DNA of 25,477 bases from Candolleomyces eurysporus (taxonomy: Eukaryota; Basidiomycota; Agaricomycetes; Agaricales; Psathyrellaceae): assembly GCA_027579435.1 (NCBI GenBank), contig JANBPK010001321.1, positions 1 through 25,477 of the forward strand, written 5' to 3'. Shown here piece by piece: positions 1 to 9,821 of this stretch (positions are counted from its first letter, which is position 1; every line of letters starts with the position of its first letter). The notes below the pieces were generated by a model. The model had not been told where the DNA came from. It worked only from the letters and a program-made list of their open reading frames with translations, and searched no databases. The position numbers were made by a program, and so were the translations under genes.

Positions 1-854
1 GTTTGAATGACTGGAAAGGAAAAGTAGTGTCCAGATCTGGTAAGTATCTTACAGCTATTCAGGCAAATACTTAGCTAAATCTTTTCTTAACCTTTTTGAT
101 AAATGTTGAGCTGGCTATTTAGCAGGTTCTTTGGCTGAGCTTTTACCAAATGCTTGGTCCAGCTATTAAGCTGAATATTTAGCTAAATGTTGAGCTGGCT
201 GGTTAACAGTTTCTTTGGCTGAACTTTCACCAGAATGTTGGTCTGGTTATTCAGCTGAATATCCGGGTGAATATTTAACTTAACCTTTTGATGAATATTG
301 AGATGGATGTTTTTCAGGTTCTCTGGCTGAGCTTTTACAAAATGCTTAATTTGGCTTGCTTGGTCTGACTATTCAGCTGAGTATTTAGCTAAATGTCTCA
401 CTTAAACCCTCTGATAAATGTCAAGCTGGCTGGTTAACAGTTTCTTTGGCCAAAATTTCACCAGAATGTTGGTCTGGCTATTCATCTGAATATTTAGTTA
501 AACATTTTACTTAAATCTTTTGATGAATGTTAAGCTGGTGTACTCAGATCACTGCCCATAGCCGCTACACCAAAAGGAACATAACAGAACAGCTTACCTG
601 TTCTGCTACCAGCAAGTATGTATGTACATTATGGGAACCATAGTAAGCCAGCAGTCTTACAGCTGGATATTTAACAGGTTCTTTGGCTGAGCTTTTACCA
701 AATGCTTGGTCTGGCTATTCAGCTGAATATTTAGCTAAATGTTTTACATAAACTTTTTGATAAATGTTGAGGCAGCTGGTTAATAATTTCTCTGGCTGAA
801 CTTTCACTGGATGCTTGGTCTTGCCATTCAGCTGAATATCTAGGTGAATATGTC
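1..854. repeat. Tandem satellite-like array, left part (~109-bp monomer)
   Basis: Degenerate units carry in order a 'gatRaatgttgagctggc' block, 'ggttctttggctga', 'aaatgcttggtctggctatt' and 'atatttagctaaat'. The anchor 'gatRaat' falls near 98, 290, 413, 522 and 759. The spacing 522 to 759 is 237, which equals one 109-bp unit plus the 123-bp insert at 539-661 and its 5-bp duplication. The 98 to 290 interval is about 26 bp short of two units, so one unit has lost sequence. No reading frame runs through the units. The array continues at 4725-5300 on the far side of the hAT element. Confidence 0.85.
539..661. mobile_element. Small TG..CA insertion in the satellite (possible TRIM/SMART-type solo LTR)
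   Basis: This 123-bp segment interrupts one satellite unit. It starts TGTACTCAG, ends CTTACA and is flanked on both sides by GCTGG (534-538 and 662-666). Removing it plus one GCTGG restores the normal 109-bp spacing. TG..CA ends with a 5-bp direct duplication are the hallmark of an LTR, and a solo LTR this short would fit the TRIM/SMART class of miniature LTR elements. No second copy lies in the window, so the class is inferred; a small unclassified insertion remains possible. Confidence 0.5.
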
Positions 855-3800
855 TAGTGAATTACGGGCTCGGGCTCAGGCTCGGCCTGAAAGCCATGGC
901 TTGGGCCTGGCCTGAAGCGGCTTGGGCTTGAATAAATTTGAGGCCGAGCCGCCTTCAAGGGCTTGGGCCCAGCCTGGGCCGGCTCGGGCCTAAGCTGCGG
1001 CATTTTTGTGGAGAATCATCTCAACAGAAAGAATAAGATAAATTAACTATACTACAATACAGTGTCCTCATCCTCATCGGCATAATCATCGCCAGATACT
1101 ACATCCACCCAGTCAGGACTACCATCATCGTCCTTGATACTCTCCTGTTCAATCTCCCAAAGTGAGGTATAGGGCGGGGTGCGATAAACGAGATTCTTTT
1201 GCAGGAGATACTTGAGAACTTGCAGAGCCTCGACGATGTCAGCTTTCAATCAATTACGGCGCTTTGAAATCATAATCCCAGCAGCTGAAAATACTTGCTC
1301 GCTTGATACAGATGACGCCATGATTGCAAGGTAGTCCCTTGCTAATGAGGCCCAAGTTGGAAGCCTCCGAGAGTTCACCTATTGAAAAAGAACAATGTCA
1401 GTCGTTGCAGAGGCTATCAACAACAGAATCGAAAACACACCACCCACCATTCCACCATAGACTGACCCTTTTCTCGCTCGTCATCACCATCAATATATTT
1501 TCTGAACTCCTTCAGCCATGGTTGGTCACCAGAACCTGTCGAAGGCCTCAATAATGGTCTAGCTTCTTCATTAGAGCTGTCATCGTCGTGGAGTTGTAAT
1601 CTCGATGCTGATGGTGTAACGGAGGCTTTTTCAGCAGCTTCATTGAGCTCTTTCCATTGTGCTTCAAATATCCACTAGTTGAAACAAAACAGAAGACAGA
1701 AACTCACAATTTTCTCAGCATTGTCCTGGACTTCAAGCTCAAGCTTGTTGCCCCAGTGCTTCTGAAAGTAGTTAGTCTTTGAGCCGGGGTCAAGGATTGG
1801 TAGATATACACATGAGACCATAGAAACTGGATGAAGAAGGGTACTCACTCATTGCCATCGTATACGCGTGCGAATATGAGGTCTTATTGTAATAATCTTC
1901 AATTTTCGCAAGACCGGCCTCAAGGGCAGGCCTATACCGCTTGTACTTCTCCTTCTTTGAGCAAGAAGTCCAAGCCTTGTGAAGTCGCTCCAGCACAGGT
2001 AGGCCATTATAAAGGCTTGGCTCGGTTTCGGAGGAGAAAGCCTGCTGAGCCTGGTCAGCAAACTAAACCAATATCGTCAGATATGTGAATGAGAAGAACA
2101 GAAAAGAATACAAGCCTTAAGCAAACCAAGCAACTCCTTAACTTGCTCCCACTCCTCGCTGCTCAATCGCAAGCTTAGAAGCTTATTTTGCTTCTCGATG
2201 TTCGCTTCTTCGAAGCTCAACTCTGAAAGGAACAGGTTTATGTACTATATGAATGTTAGTAGAACCAAAGAACAGATACCAGATAGCAACTACGCACCTT
2301 ACACAACTCATATGCTTGCTCAAGCATCAAGTAGGTGGAAGACCATCTGACCTTCATATCTACAAGTAAGGTCAGTGGAATCTTCACACCATCCTTTGCC
2401 TGAAGCTCTTTTAGCAAAGCATTCTGCTTTGCTGATGATCGAGCCTATATCATTTCAATCTTTGAGAGCACGATCCCAAAAAAAAANAAACCCCTTCGCA
2501 CCTTTACAGCAATGCATCGTACAACGCCAACAACATCGCACATCAGCTCCTCGTCTGTTACGTCCACATTTGGCTCCAGAGGTGCTGTGCTACCAGGGTT
2601 AAAGTGGGGAGTTTTGCTGTACGTCCCGAGAACAGCCTGCGTTGCTAGGTTGATGGTATGAGCGAGGCAGCTAGTTGACATGAGATGAGAAAGACACAAC
2701 TATGGTGAGGAAACTCACACCGTATGTGAGATGTCTCTGCATCCCAATCCCTGACATTCTTGCGTGCACGCCGTAAGTTGAGTCGCATTTCAAAGTCGTC
2801 AAGCATCGTTTGGTTATTGCTTGCATTATTGCATGTAACCCAACCAACCTGCAAGCAAAAATTAGCGCTTGAAGCGGTTGAAATGGAGAAACGGCCAACC
2901 TTATGAGCAATTCCAAGCCATTTGACGATCCAGTACAATGCCCGCCCAAGACAAGCCCCATCATGAGCTGTATTCATTTGGGTGAAGCCAAATAAAGCAC
3001 TCTGCATTTTCAGCTCACCCCCGGGTACCGACCCTTCAATCCAGTGACCCGTAGCGGCAAAATATGCATCGCGATTGCTGGCCTGCCATGCGTCACATGT
3101 GAGACTAATCATCCCAACATTATTGTTCTATTAATTCAAAATCGAAATGAGCCAGGGATTAACAACACCAATACAATACGCACCATCAGCCGCTGTCAAA
3201 GGTCTGATAGATTCCGCCAGAACCTTGCCACAATATTCTCTCTTGTTGTGCGCTTATCCAGAATCTTGATGCCGTTGCGCGCTTGAGAAGCAACATCAAT
3301 CATTGTCTTGAATTCAGGATGACTGAGTGCGCCGATAGGCTACAGCATACCTGTTGAGTACAATAGAGCATATGAATAGAGATTACTCACCTGGTCAGTT
3401 GCAATGAGCCAATCCTCTGCCGCCTCCTGAAACAGAGTGTCTGAGTAAGGGACGACCCGCTCTTTCTCCTCAACGATATCATCCAACGTCGACTGCTGGG
3501 CTTTCTTGGCATCCTTCCGAGCCCTGACAGCTGCAGGGAGCTTTGACTCAACACCATTACGCTTGCACCAAGCATTGTGACTTCCCTAAACACTCATCTT
3601 AGATAGGGTACTGCCGTGGTTAATTAAATGATACATACTTGATGGGATGCTTGAATATGTTGGCGGAGAGTCGTTGTCTCTGAAACAATGAATCTAGAAA
3701 GGAATGAGCTAGAAAAATACAAATACAACAATAAAGGGAATGTACTTTTCAATAGTTAGGCACCGAAGACAACGGCGGTAGCGCTTCTGGCTTCCCTTGG

Positions 3801-4724
3801 GTCCACGAAGCACCAGTGGCCCAAAAGACTCGTCAATGTCACGAATGCGGCTCTCCTTAATCACTGGCTTGCCAATCTCACTTTTGCTGGAGGATTCCGA
3901 CTTGTTTCCAGATTCTGTGTGTGGTGCAGGTGATGGCAATGGTGAAGAAATCCATGGTTTTTTTGCTTTTTCTGCATTGAACATTAGAATAGAATTTAGA
4001 TATCCGAGAGCGAACAAGACATCAAACAACTTACTTTTGGTTTTCAGTTTCTTGGCAGCAGGTTCATCTTCATCCAAGGGTCCATCCTCATCAACATCTT
4101 CAACAGTCGCAGTACTGTGGCGGGTAGGCGTGATGGGGGAAAGCTGGCGAGAAATTGCTGTTGAACCCTGGGTGACAGGCTGTCGAGCTTCTTTCCCACG
4201 TTCACGGGCTTCTCAGTGAGTGTATACCTCAATATCACCAACATTATCGGGATCGGTTAGCTTTGAGGCAGGTTGCTGTTTGCGTTTGTTCAAATCTGAC
4301 ATTGAGCGCTCGAAGCCGTAATGCGTTGGCCGGATGTTGACAGTTGTCGAAACTTGAAAGTGAGCTGATATGATGCCGTGCTATCAACAAACCTGGTAAG
4401 CTTGTGGCTGACATGGTACTCAAACTTTATCATACCAGTTCCATTCAGCACAGTTGTAGTCATCTAGAATAATTTGAATAGGCTCCTGGAAAAATGTAGA
4501 GGAAATAGGAGAACATATTAGGATTGCCACTGATAAGCGGCATTTTGCCGATCGTCATGGTTGATGTTAGCTTGGGCCGCTGGCCTGCACCTTACAAAAT
4601 CTGAGGCCGGGCCCAAAGCTGGGCCGAGCCTTAGGGTATAGGATAAACGGCCTGGCTCGGCTTGGGCTTACGACGGCCAGCTTGGGCCGGCCCAGGGCTT
4701 CAGGCCCAAGCCCGTTATTCACTA
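855..4724 (-). mobile_element. hAT DNA transposon, full length but inactivated
   Basis: Termini are inverted: TAGTGAATTACGGGCT at the left and, read on the minus strand, TAGTGAATAACGGGCT at the right. Both are followed by ~130 bp of GC-rich subterminal sequence built from GGCTCGGGC/GGCCTGGGC-like words (about 860-1000 and 4565-4715). A perfect 8-bp target duplication, AATATGTC, lies at 847-854 and 4725-4732, as expected for hAT. Removing the element and one duplication rejoins the satellite with a 107-bp unit, close to the normal period. The interior carries one transposase gene on the minus strand. The subterminal repeats are the likely transposase-binding sites (inference). Confidence 0.93.
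1052..4302 (-). pseudogene. hAT-family transposase with BED zinc finger, broken by in-frame TGA codons
   Basis: Would bind the element ends and catalyse cut-and-paste transposition. Read on the minus strand, a gene starting at 4302 (MSDLNKRK) has an acidic/basic N-terminus with KKLKTK. A BED-type finger follows, split by an intron (CLRC near 3765, then LRQHIQASH near 3650). Next come SLTCDAWQASN and WVTCNNASNN (RNase H-like core), CLAHTINLATQA (~2655), and the C-terminal hAT dimerisation segment (SSVSSEQVFSAAG, ALQVLKYLLQK). The stop is at 1052. Convincing introns are 3972-4034, 3694-3745, 3586-3638 and 3340-3390. In-frame TGA codons lie at 4213-4215, 3196-3198 and 1250-1252; each sits where CGA (Arg) would fit, so C-to-T change is likely. 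Exons between 2600 and 1350 were not fully traced. An N lies at 2487. Confidence 0.88.
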
Positions 4725-5300
4725 AATATGTCACTCAACCCTCTGATGAATGTTGAGATGAATGTTTTACAGGTTCTTTGGCTGAACTTTCACCAAATGC
4801 TTGATTTGGCTATTCAGCTGACCATTTAGCTAAATGTTTCATTTAAACCTTTTGATAAACATTAAGCTGGCTATTTAACAGGTTTTTTGGCTGAGCTCCT
4901 AGCAAATGCTTGGCCTGGCTATTCAGGCAAATATTTAGCTNAAATGTTTTCTTAACCCTTTTGATCAATGTTGAGCTGGCTATTTAACAGGTTCTTTGGC
5001 TGAGCTTTCGCCAAATGTTTGGTCTGGTTATTTAGGCAAATATTCAGCTAAATGTTTCACTTAAACCTTTTGATGAATGTTAAGCTGGCCATTTAACAGG
5101 TTCTTTGGCTGAGCTTTTTGCAAATGCTTGGTCTGGCTATTTAGGCAAATATTTAGCTAAATCTTTCTTTAACCTTTTTGATAAATGTTGAGCTGGCCAT
5201 TTTACAGGTTCATTGGCTGAGATTTTAGCAAATGGTTAATCCAGCTATTCAGGTAAATATTTAGCTAAATGTTTCCCTAACCCTTCTTTTGATAAATGTT
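4725..5300. repeat. Tandem satellite-like array, right part
   Basis: Continuation of the array cut by the hAT element. The anchor 'gatNaa' recurs near 4744, 4853, 4963, 5072, 5180 and 5291, giving spacings of 109, 110, 109, 108 and 111 bp. Each unit has the ggttcWttggctgag and atatttagctaaatg blocks. An N lies at 4941. The array fades out after about 5300, where the last unit changes to unrelated sequence. Confidence 0.88.
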
Positions 5301-5845
5301 CACCTGGACATCACAAACACCCATGCTTTTTGGCAGGTGTAAAAACCCTTGGTTTCTCAAGCAAGTGGGCCCAGAGCATATCTGTACCACAATCTGTCAC
5401 TAATTTGTGACCTTAAATTCAAATTGGAATACCCTCCCCAAACCCCAGTCTTAGTAGATGTAGATTAGGATAGAGATAAGGGTAGACAATAGATAGCAAA
5501 ATGATCTCACAAGCAGCATAACATTGGGACATCATGTCCCACCCATTAGGGGCACTATCTCCTTGCCTATCAACATTCCTCCCAAACTGTTGGCAGTTGT
5601 TGATCACTGTTCCCATTGCCAACAACTCCTGCTCATTGTTGTCTCTCCTGCCTCCCACCTTCTGCCTTATAGGCCACTTGTCTGGCAGGTCCACTGGATA
5701 AGTTTAATGTTTCATGCCTGTCAGACCCATCCCAATGTCCCATGGTCCCTTTGCTGATTCACTGATCATTGTTGTTGTTGCTGCTTAAATTAAAGTATAC
5801 ATCACTGCACATTGTTCAAAGTACCATAAATAATATAAGGACTAT
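5301..5845. other. Stretch without a recognised gene
   Basis: AT-rich sequence between the satellite and the copia remnant. Two overlapping open frames (5524-5757 plus, 5419-5694 minus) are short and show no family motif. The minus frame would lie in the same direction as the copia remnant and might be derived from it, but I cannot recognise any domain. Confidence 0.5.
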
Positions 5846-6264
5846 GATGATGTAATCTGTGCTGCCATGCTCAAAACACATATAAAAAAATACTACACAC
5901 ACACAACCTCTCTTTAGGCAGTGTGAAGTCAAGCGGTGTGAGAGCCAAGCCACACAAGGTCAAGGTGCAAATAAGTGGGGGGTTATAAAGTGAATTAAGA
6001 ATACTAAGCATTCATGTTCTCTCTTAATTAACTTCCATAAAGACTAGAATACCCTGATGTACACCTGTACAACCTAGTCGATGTGAGCTTCAGTCAAGGT
6101 CAGGAAAGAACAGACTGAAGAGCAAGGAAAAGAAAAATCTACTTATATAAAGAAAGAGAACGAGCTTTGTGATGAACTGATAGAAGTAGGATTGTTGTAA
6201 ACTAAATGTCAGGTGAGCTGGATATGGAAATGTAATGTACAGCTATGTATAGAATATATTAACA
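5846..6264 (-). mobile_element. Copia-type LTR and leader remnant
   Basis: Read on the minus strand, a purine-rich tract (GGTGGGGGTG, 6274-6265) lies just after the copia RNase H frame. It is followed by TGTTAATATATTC, a typical LTR start, at 6264. The sequence runs through a TATATAAG-like box (about 6145) to a stretch (6060-5846) that is clearly similar to 22440-22231. The shared words include gaattaagaatactaag, a gtgtgagag segment and gagcNcggcagcacNgat. The inner LTR boundary cannot be fixed: the shared part could be LTR end, leader or the start of gag. Confidence 0.6.
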
Positions 6265-6290
6265 CACCCCCACCAGTGAGTCAACAAAAA

Positions 6291-6312
6291 GAAAGAAAGA
6301 AAGAAAGAAAGA
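6291..6312. repeat. (GAAA)n microsatellite
   Basis: Five and a half perfect GAAA units lie between the copia purine tract and the RNase H stop codon. Confidence 0.9.
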
Positions 6313-6319
6313 ACTAAGT

Positions 6320-6723
6320 CTAAGGACATGGAACAAGCCCAAGGAAACAATGGTGATGAGCAAAGAGAGTAGCTGCCAAAGGCTTGGTTAATATATTGGC
6401 AGTGTTATCTTGAGTTGGGACCCAATTGAGCACAATGTTCTTTAGGTTATTCACTTGATCACAAATGAAATGGTAACAAACATCAATATGCTTTAAGCAA
6501 CTGCTCACTGTCTCATTGTTGATCAAGGCAATAGTTGACTGATTGTCAGCAAAGATGGGAAATGGATCTGGACACGGCAACTACAAGGATTTAATGAAAA
6601 TCTTCAACCACATCGCCTCCCGCATGGAATGGGCCAAAGCATAGAACTCTGCTTCTGTTGATAATAATGCAACAGCCCTCTGCTTTGATGCCAACCAAGA
6701 GACAAGGCAATTTCTGTAATAAA
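6320..6723 (-). pseudogene. Ty1/copia RNase H, C-terminal end of Pol (fragment)
   Basis: The minus-strand translation shows the copia RNase H signature in order: VSWLASKQRAVALLSTEAEF, YALAHSMREAMWL, an in-frame TAG (6581-6583), IFADNQSTIALI, KHIDVCYHFI, LNWVPTQDNTANILTKPL, and a stop at 6320. In copia elements this enzyme removes RNA from the RNA:DNA hybrid during reverse transcription. The catalytic-type residues of the family (E of STEAE, D of ADNQS, D of TQDN) are present, but the internal TAG breaks the frame. The upstream end stops abruptly near 6723. The reverse-transcriptase core is missing, apart from a small piece at 6981-7098. Confidence 0.9.
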
Positions 6724-6800
6724 ACACAGCATACAATGTGTTGTAAATTAGTGCATGGCTGTGACAACATCTACCTCCTCACACAGTATCAATCAGGTTC

Positions 6801-6980
6801 TGTTTTTTTATTTCATTATTACTAGAATTAGGAGATAGAGGGGTGAGGATCAAACTTGCAAACCTCATCAAGACATCTCAATTAGCCAATTAGATTAGTG
6901 AGATCATGTGACCCCATATTGGGAGATTCTTGGCGTTGAGGCATGGTACACAAGTACCCAAGTTCTATACAACCTCGGAA
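6801..6980 (-). mobile_element. Small head-sharing element, copy 1 (SINE- or MITE-like)
   Basis: Read on the minus strand from 6980 it starts TTCCGAGGTTGTATAG, then ACTTGGGTACTTGTGTACC and GCCAAGAATC. These match the heads of the copies at 7099, 10083, 10772 and 11238. It carries a polymerase III B-box-like GTTTGATCC (6855-6847) and an A-box-like TTGGCTAATTGAG, and ends in an A-rich tail (T-run 6803-6809 on the plus strand). This is SINE-like. Unlike the other copies I see no matching inverted far end, so it may be truncated. It interrupts the copia reverse-transcriptase frame. Confidence 0.6.
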
Positions 6981-7098
6981 CCCACTGTGTACTGATTGCC
7001 TTCTCACCATCCAGGAGATAACACTTCTAAAGGGCTCCAATATTCCTCAAATTCTCCATCTCCCTATCCATTGCAACTCTCCACTTCTGCGTGTCTGA
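6981..7098 (-). pseudogene. Ty1/copia reverse transcriptase, N-terminal scrap
   Basis: The minus strand reads SDTQKWRVAMDREMENLRN, then IGAL, a TAG (7027-7029), and KCYLLDGEKAISTQWV. This is the start of the copia reverse transcriptase (W..AM..EM..L...GT.. then a G.KAI.T.WV block). Only 118 bp survive, bounded on each side by a small repeat element pointing away from it. The rest of the polymerase core up to the RNase H piece is gone. Confidence 0.8.
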
Positions 7099-7360
7099 TT
7101 CCAAGGACTCTATCCCCGGGTACTTGTGCGGTGCAGGTACCCAGTGCCAAGAATACGAGCTTAAGACCCAGTGACTCGTATATCATGTGACCATGTCTGT
7201 AGCTTTGTGTTCAAACCTTGCTATGTGCAAGTCTTTTCATTGCATTTCAAACACTGAAGGTTCAGTTTGAGCATAATGAATTTTATTATATTTATGATTT
7301 TAGAGTAGAAAAATACAAGAGCACTTCCCAAGGGCTTTGAACCCCCTTGAGTCCTCGGAA
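7099..7360 (+). mobile_element. Small head-sharing element, copy 2
   Basis: The element is 262 bp. It starts TTCCAAGGACTC and ends GAGTCCTCGGAA, an inverted pair with one mismatch in 12. Next to the head is CGGGTACTTGTGC and TGCCAAGAATAC. A B-box-like GTTCAAACC lies at 7209-7217. It is closely similar along its whole length to the inverted copy at 9822-10083. No clear target duplication is visible (flanks tgtctga and tatgccg). Confidence 0.75.
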
Positions 7361-7389
7361 TATGCCGTGCAACGCAATGGCCCATAACA

Positions 7390-9000
7390 TGCAAGTTGCT
7401 TTTTGACCTCCTGCAAACTCTTTGGCACACAACTCAGATCTGTCACATAAGTCTGGTCCAAACGACTTGGATCATCCCTTGTAGCCAAGAGCACCTCCTG
7501 CAGTACCTCATTCTTGTCTACCCTCCCACCTGTTCTCAGTGCATGGAAAGAGCTCCAGTACCTCAAAGAATATGTGTCAACTGCTCAAAATTGATGCACT
7601 TACCTCTATCCACTCTGCCCTGGTTTCTGTGGTAGAATACTGCCAAACTCTGCCAGTGCCAACTGGTCAGGAGTGGGGTAATGCAAATCCATTGGCTGCC
7701 TGTGTTGGCCCTTTGTGCTCATCTGGAAGTTCTGACTAAGCCTCTGCCAGCCACCCCCTTCAAAACACCCCCTCAAAAAACTGCACCATTTGTGGCCAAG
7801 GAGCAGTAGAGCCAGCTGCAGACATTGTAGAATATAATGTCAAAATGAATGCAAAAAAACCCTCACAAAGCTCTATACTTCTGAGAACTTGGCTGTACAT
7901 GTTGAGTATCCAGAAACCAATGAGAGCTGGATTGGGTATGGATTCAAACAAGACCCAGCATCTTGGCAAAATCATATTCTAGATATTGCATACTTGTTCT
8001 ATGGGAATGGCTGGACAATGAAAGAGGAAGCACAAACCTGCACTCTCTTTGTGAGCTCTACCACTGGCAAGGAAGTGCCATGCATTGTCTCACATTCAAC
8101 TTGTGAGTCCACTTTTGCCTTTCTCCAATGTCAAAGTCTGATCTATTGTTCTCAAGGTCAAGGTATCAAAATATGCCCCCAAGCTGATTGTTCCAAAATA
8201 AAGAAACCTCACGAGATTGGAACTCAGAAACTCATCAAGAGCCAGCTATTGCAATATAGCACAGCTGTCACCAGCAATTCATCTTGCCAGCCACCCTCAT
8301 ATTTTGTAAAACAAGTGCATTGATCTGTGCCCTCTGAAATACTGGGTGTCCAGCACCTCATCAAGAGATCAGAGGTCTCAGCCCCCAAGCAAACACTTTG
8401 GAAAGCACAAGAAACATTTCAGCAATACTGCCATTAAGATTTAAGCCCTTCCATGAAAAGTGCAGTGGGAGGCTCAGTATAAATGTGCTCAATGATCATT
8501 GGGCATCAATAGTGTATGTACCACTCTTTCATAAGAGTTGATTGAGTCTGACTGTTTGTGTAGATGCAAACATCATTTGGAAGATAGTCAGAATCATTAT
8601 TTCCAGGTTTTCAATGAGTCGTACAATATTAACTACCTGGAGTCAATATTTGATGAAATGCAGACATGCAGAACATTCTAGAAGCTCAGTCTCTTGAGTT
8701 GGGCATAGGTCCCCTTGCGGCATGTCAAATGGTCATAAATAAATCTGCTCAGAAACTGTTTTGCCGCCATTAATGGTTCTTGATATTTGTTCTCCACAAT
8801 TCTAACTTGCTAGTCATTTTACTAACCTTCAATCACCAGAATATTAATGGGGAATTGCAACAGCAGTTGCTAGAGACCNTTGCCATTTTCTGTGAAATTT
8901 TGTGTGTGGGAGCTGCTCCCAGAGTTCCACTGATGTGCCGCTTGTGCAAACACCCCATAAAATTTGCAAACTTGTCATTAGTGTTTGTGAATTAGACTGG
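7390..9000 (+). pseudogene. Broken Cys-rich protein gene, uncharacterised fungal family
   Basis: Not confidently recognised. Pieces in successive plus-strand frames look like one decayed protein. 7539-7855: a Ser-rich start, stop TAA near 7737, then KNCTICGQGAVEPAADIVEY with a CxxC. After a frame shift near a 7-A run (~7854-7860), 7870-8323: HVEYPETNESWIGYGF, NGWTMKEEAQTCTLF, QGIKICPQADCS. Then, in other frames: HEKCSGRLSINVLNDHW (~8455), NHYFQVFNESYNINYLESIF (~8595) and LGIGPLAACQMVINKSAQKLFC (~8695; spaced C..C and H positions). From memory this order of Cys/His blocks resembles an uncharacterised protein family expanded in Agaricomycetes, possibly zinc-binding; this was not checked. Several stops and shifts make it non-functional. 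An N lies at 8879. Confidence 0.45.
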
Positions 9001-9228
9001 CTAATAAGAAGAATTTTTGTGAAGTGGGAAACCATAGAGTTGGAGTACTCCCTGACTGACAACTAAGCAGACTCCCTAGCAAGAACATGAAGGACAAGTA
9101 AGATGGTCCAACAATGGTACTTTAAGTTTGTGAAGGCCTTGTGGGCACATCTGAAACATCTACAACTATAATTCAAGCTATCTAATATGCCTGACCTGGC
9201 AAGGGATGATATCAGAGGGAGTTGTGCA

Positions 9229-9821
9229 TAGACTGTCCAGGGGTCGGGCCAGGCCAGGGTTGGCACTTTTTTGCTGGTCCTGGCCCTTGACCCTCCTGGC
9301 CCTCTCTGACCCTGGGCCAAGAGGGCCAGGCCAGGGCCGACCACGGGTCGACCCTGACCCTTTTCCAAAAATACTAAACAGTGTTAAATTGTGTTCTGAA
9401 CACTCAGATGATTAGCATTCAATCTACTTAACCTTTGTAATTACTATAATTTGGTTAATTTGTATTATAGTGGGTGAAATGACATGCATACTGTGAGTTT
9501 GGTGTTTGTGTTTGTTTTTCCCAAGTCCCCACTATTCAATTTTTCAATAACCCTTCACACTAATATAGGTGTTGACACTGTTAGTTTGCTTGGATGAACC
9601 TGGCTTGATATATTGTGGAGTAGTACTGCATATATGTACCTCCAAGTGCAGTTAAAATGTACTATAAAAAATTCAGGGCCAACCAGGGTCAACCCTGGGC
9701 CAGCCCTGGGGATCAGGGCCAGGCCAGTGTTGCAATTTGTGACCCTGGCCCTGACCCTGTAGGGCCAGGTCNGGGTCGGCCCCAGGGTCAGGAGGGCCTG
9801 GCCCGACCCCCGGACAGTCTA
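9229..9821. mobile_element. GC-rich non-autonomous hAT-like element (MITE)
   Basis: The 593-bp element has inverted ends: TAGACTGTCCAGGGGTCGGG at the left and, on the other strand, TAGACTGTCCGGGGGTCGGG at the right. ~130 bp of GC-rich subterminal repeats at each end (GGCCAGGCC, GGGTCGACCC, CAGGGCC words) flank an AT-rich unique middle. It contains no coding capacity. The ends and the GC-rich subterminal design match hAT elements, including the one at 855-4724, though the TIR sequence differs. The expected 8-bp duplication is not seen (gttgtgca against ttccgagg). Its right end directly abuts the small element at 9822. An N lies at 9772. Confidence 0.75.

Noticed and set aside
1..854. CRISPR-like array
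   Set aside because: Units are contiguous and degenerate with no constant repeat and unique spacer pattern, and the DNA is eukaryotic in character.
855..1000. CpG island or promoter
   Set aside because: The GC-rich block is the subterminal repeat of the hAT element and has an inverted partner at 4565-4715.
7201..7230. True tRNA gene
   Set aside because: A B-box-like word is present but no cloverleaf with proper acceptor stem can be drawn; it fits a SINE-like repeat better.
7300..7566. Minus-strand 88-residue open frame as a copia piece
   Set aside because: It overlaps the end of a small repeat element and shows no gag or integrase motif.
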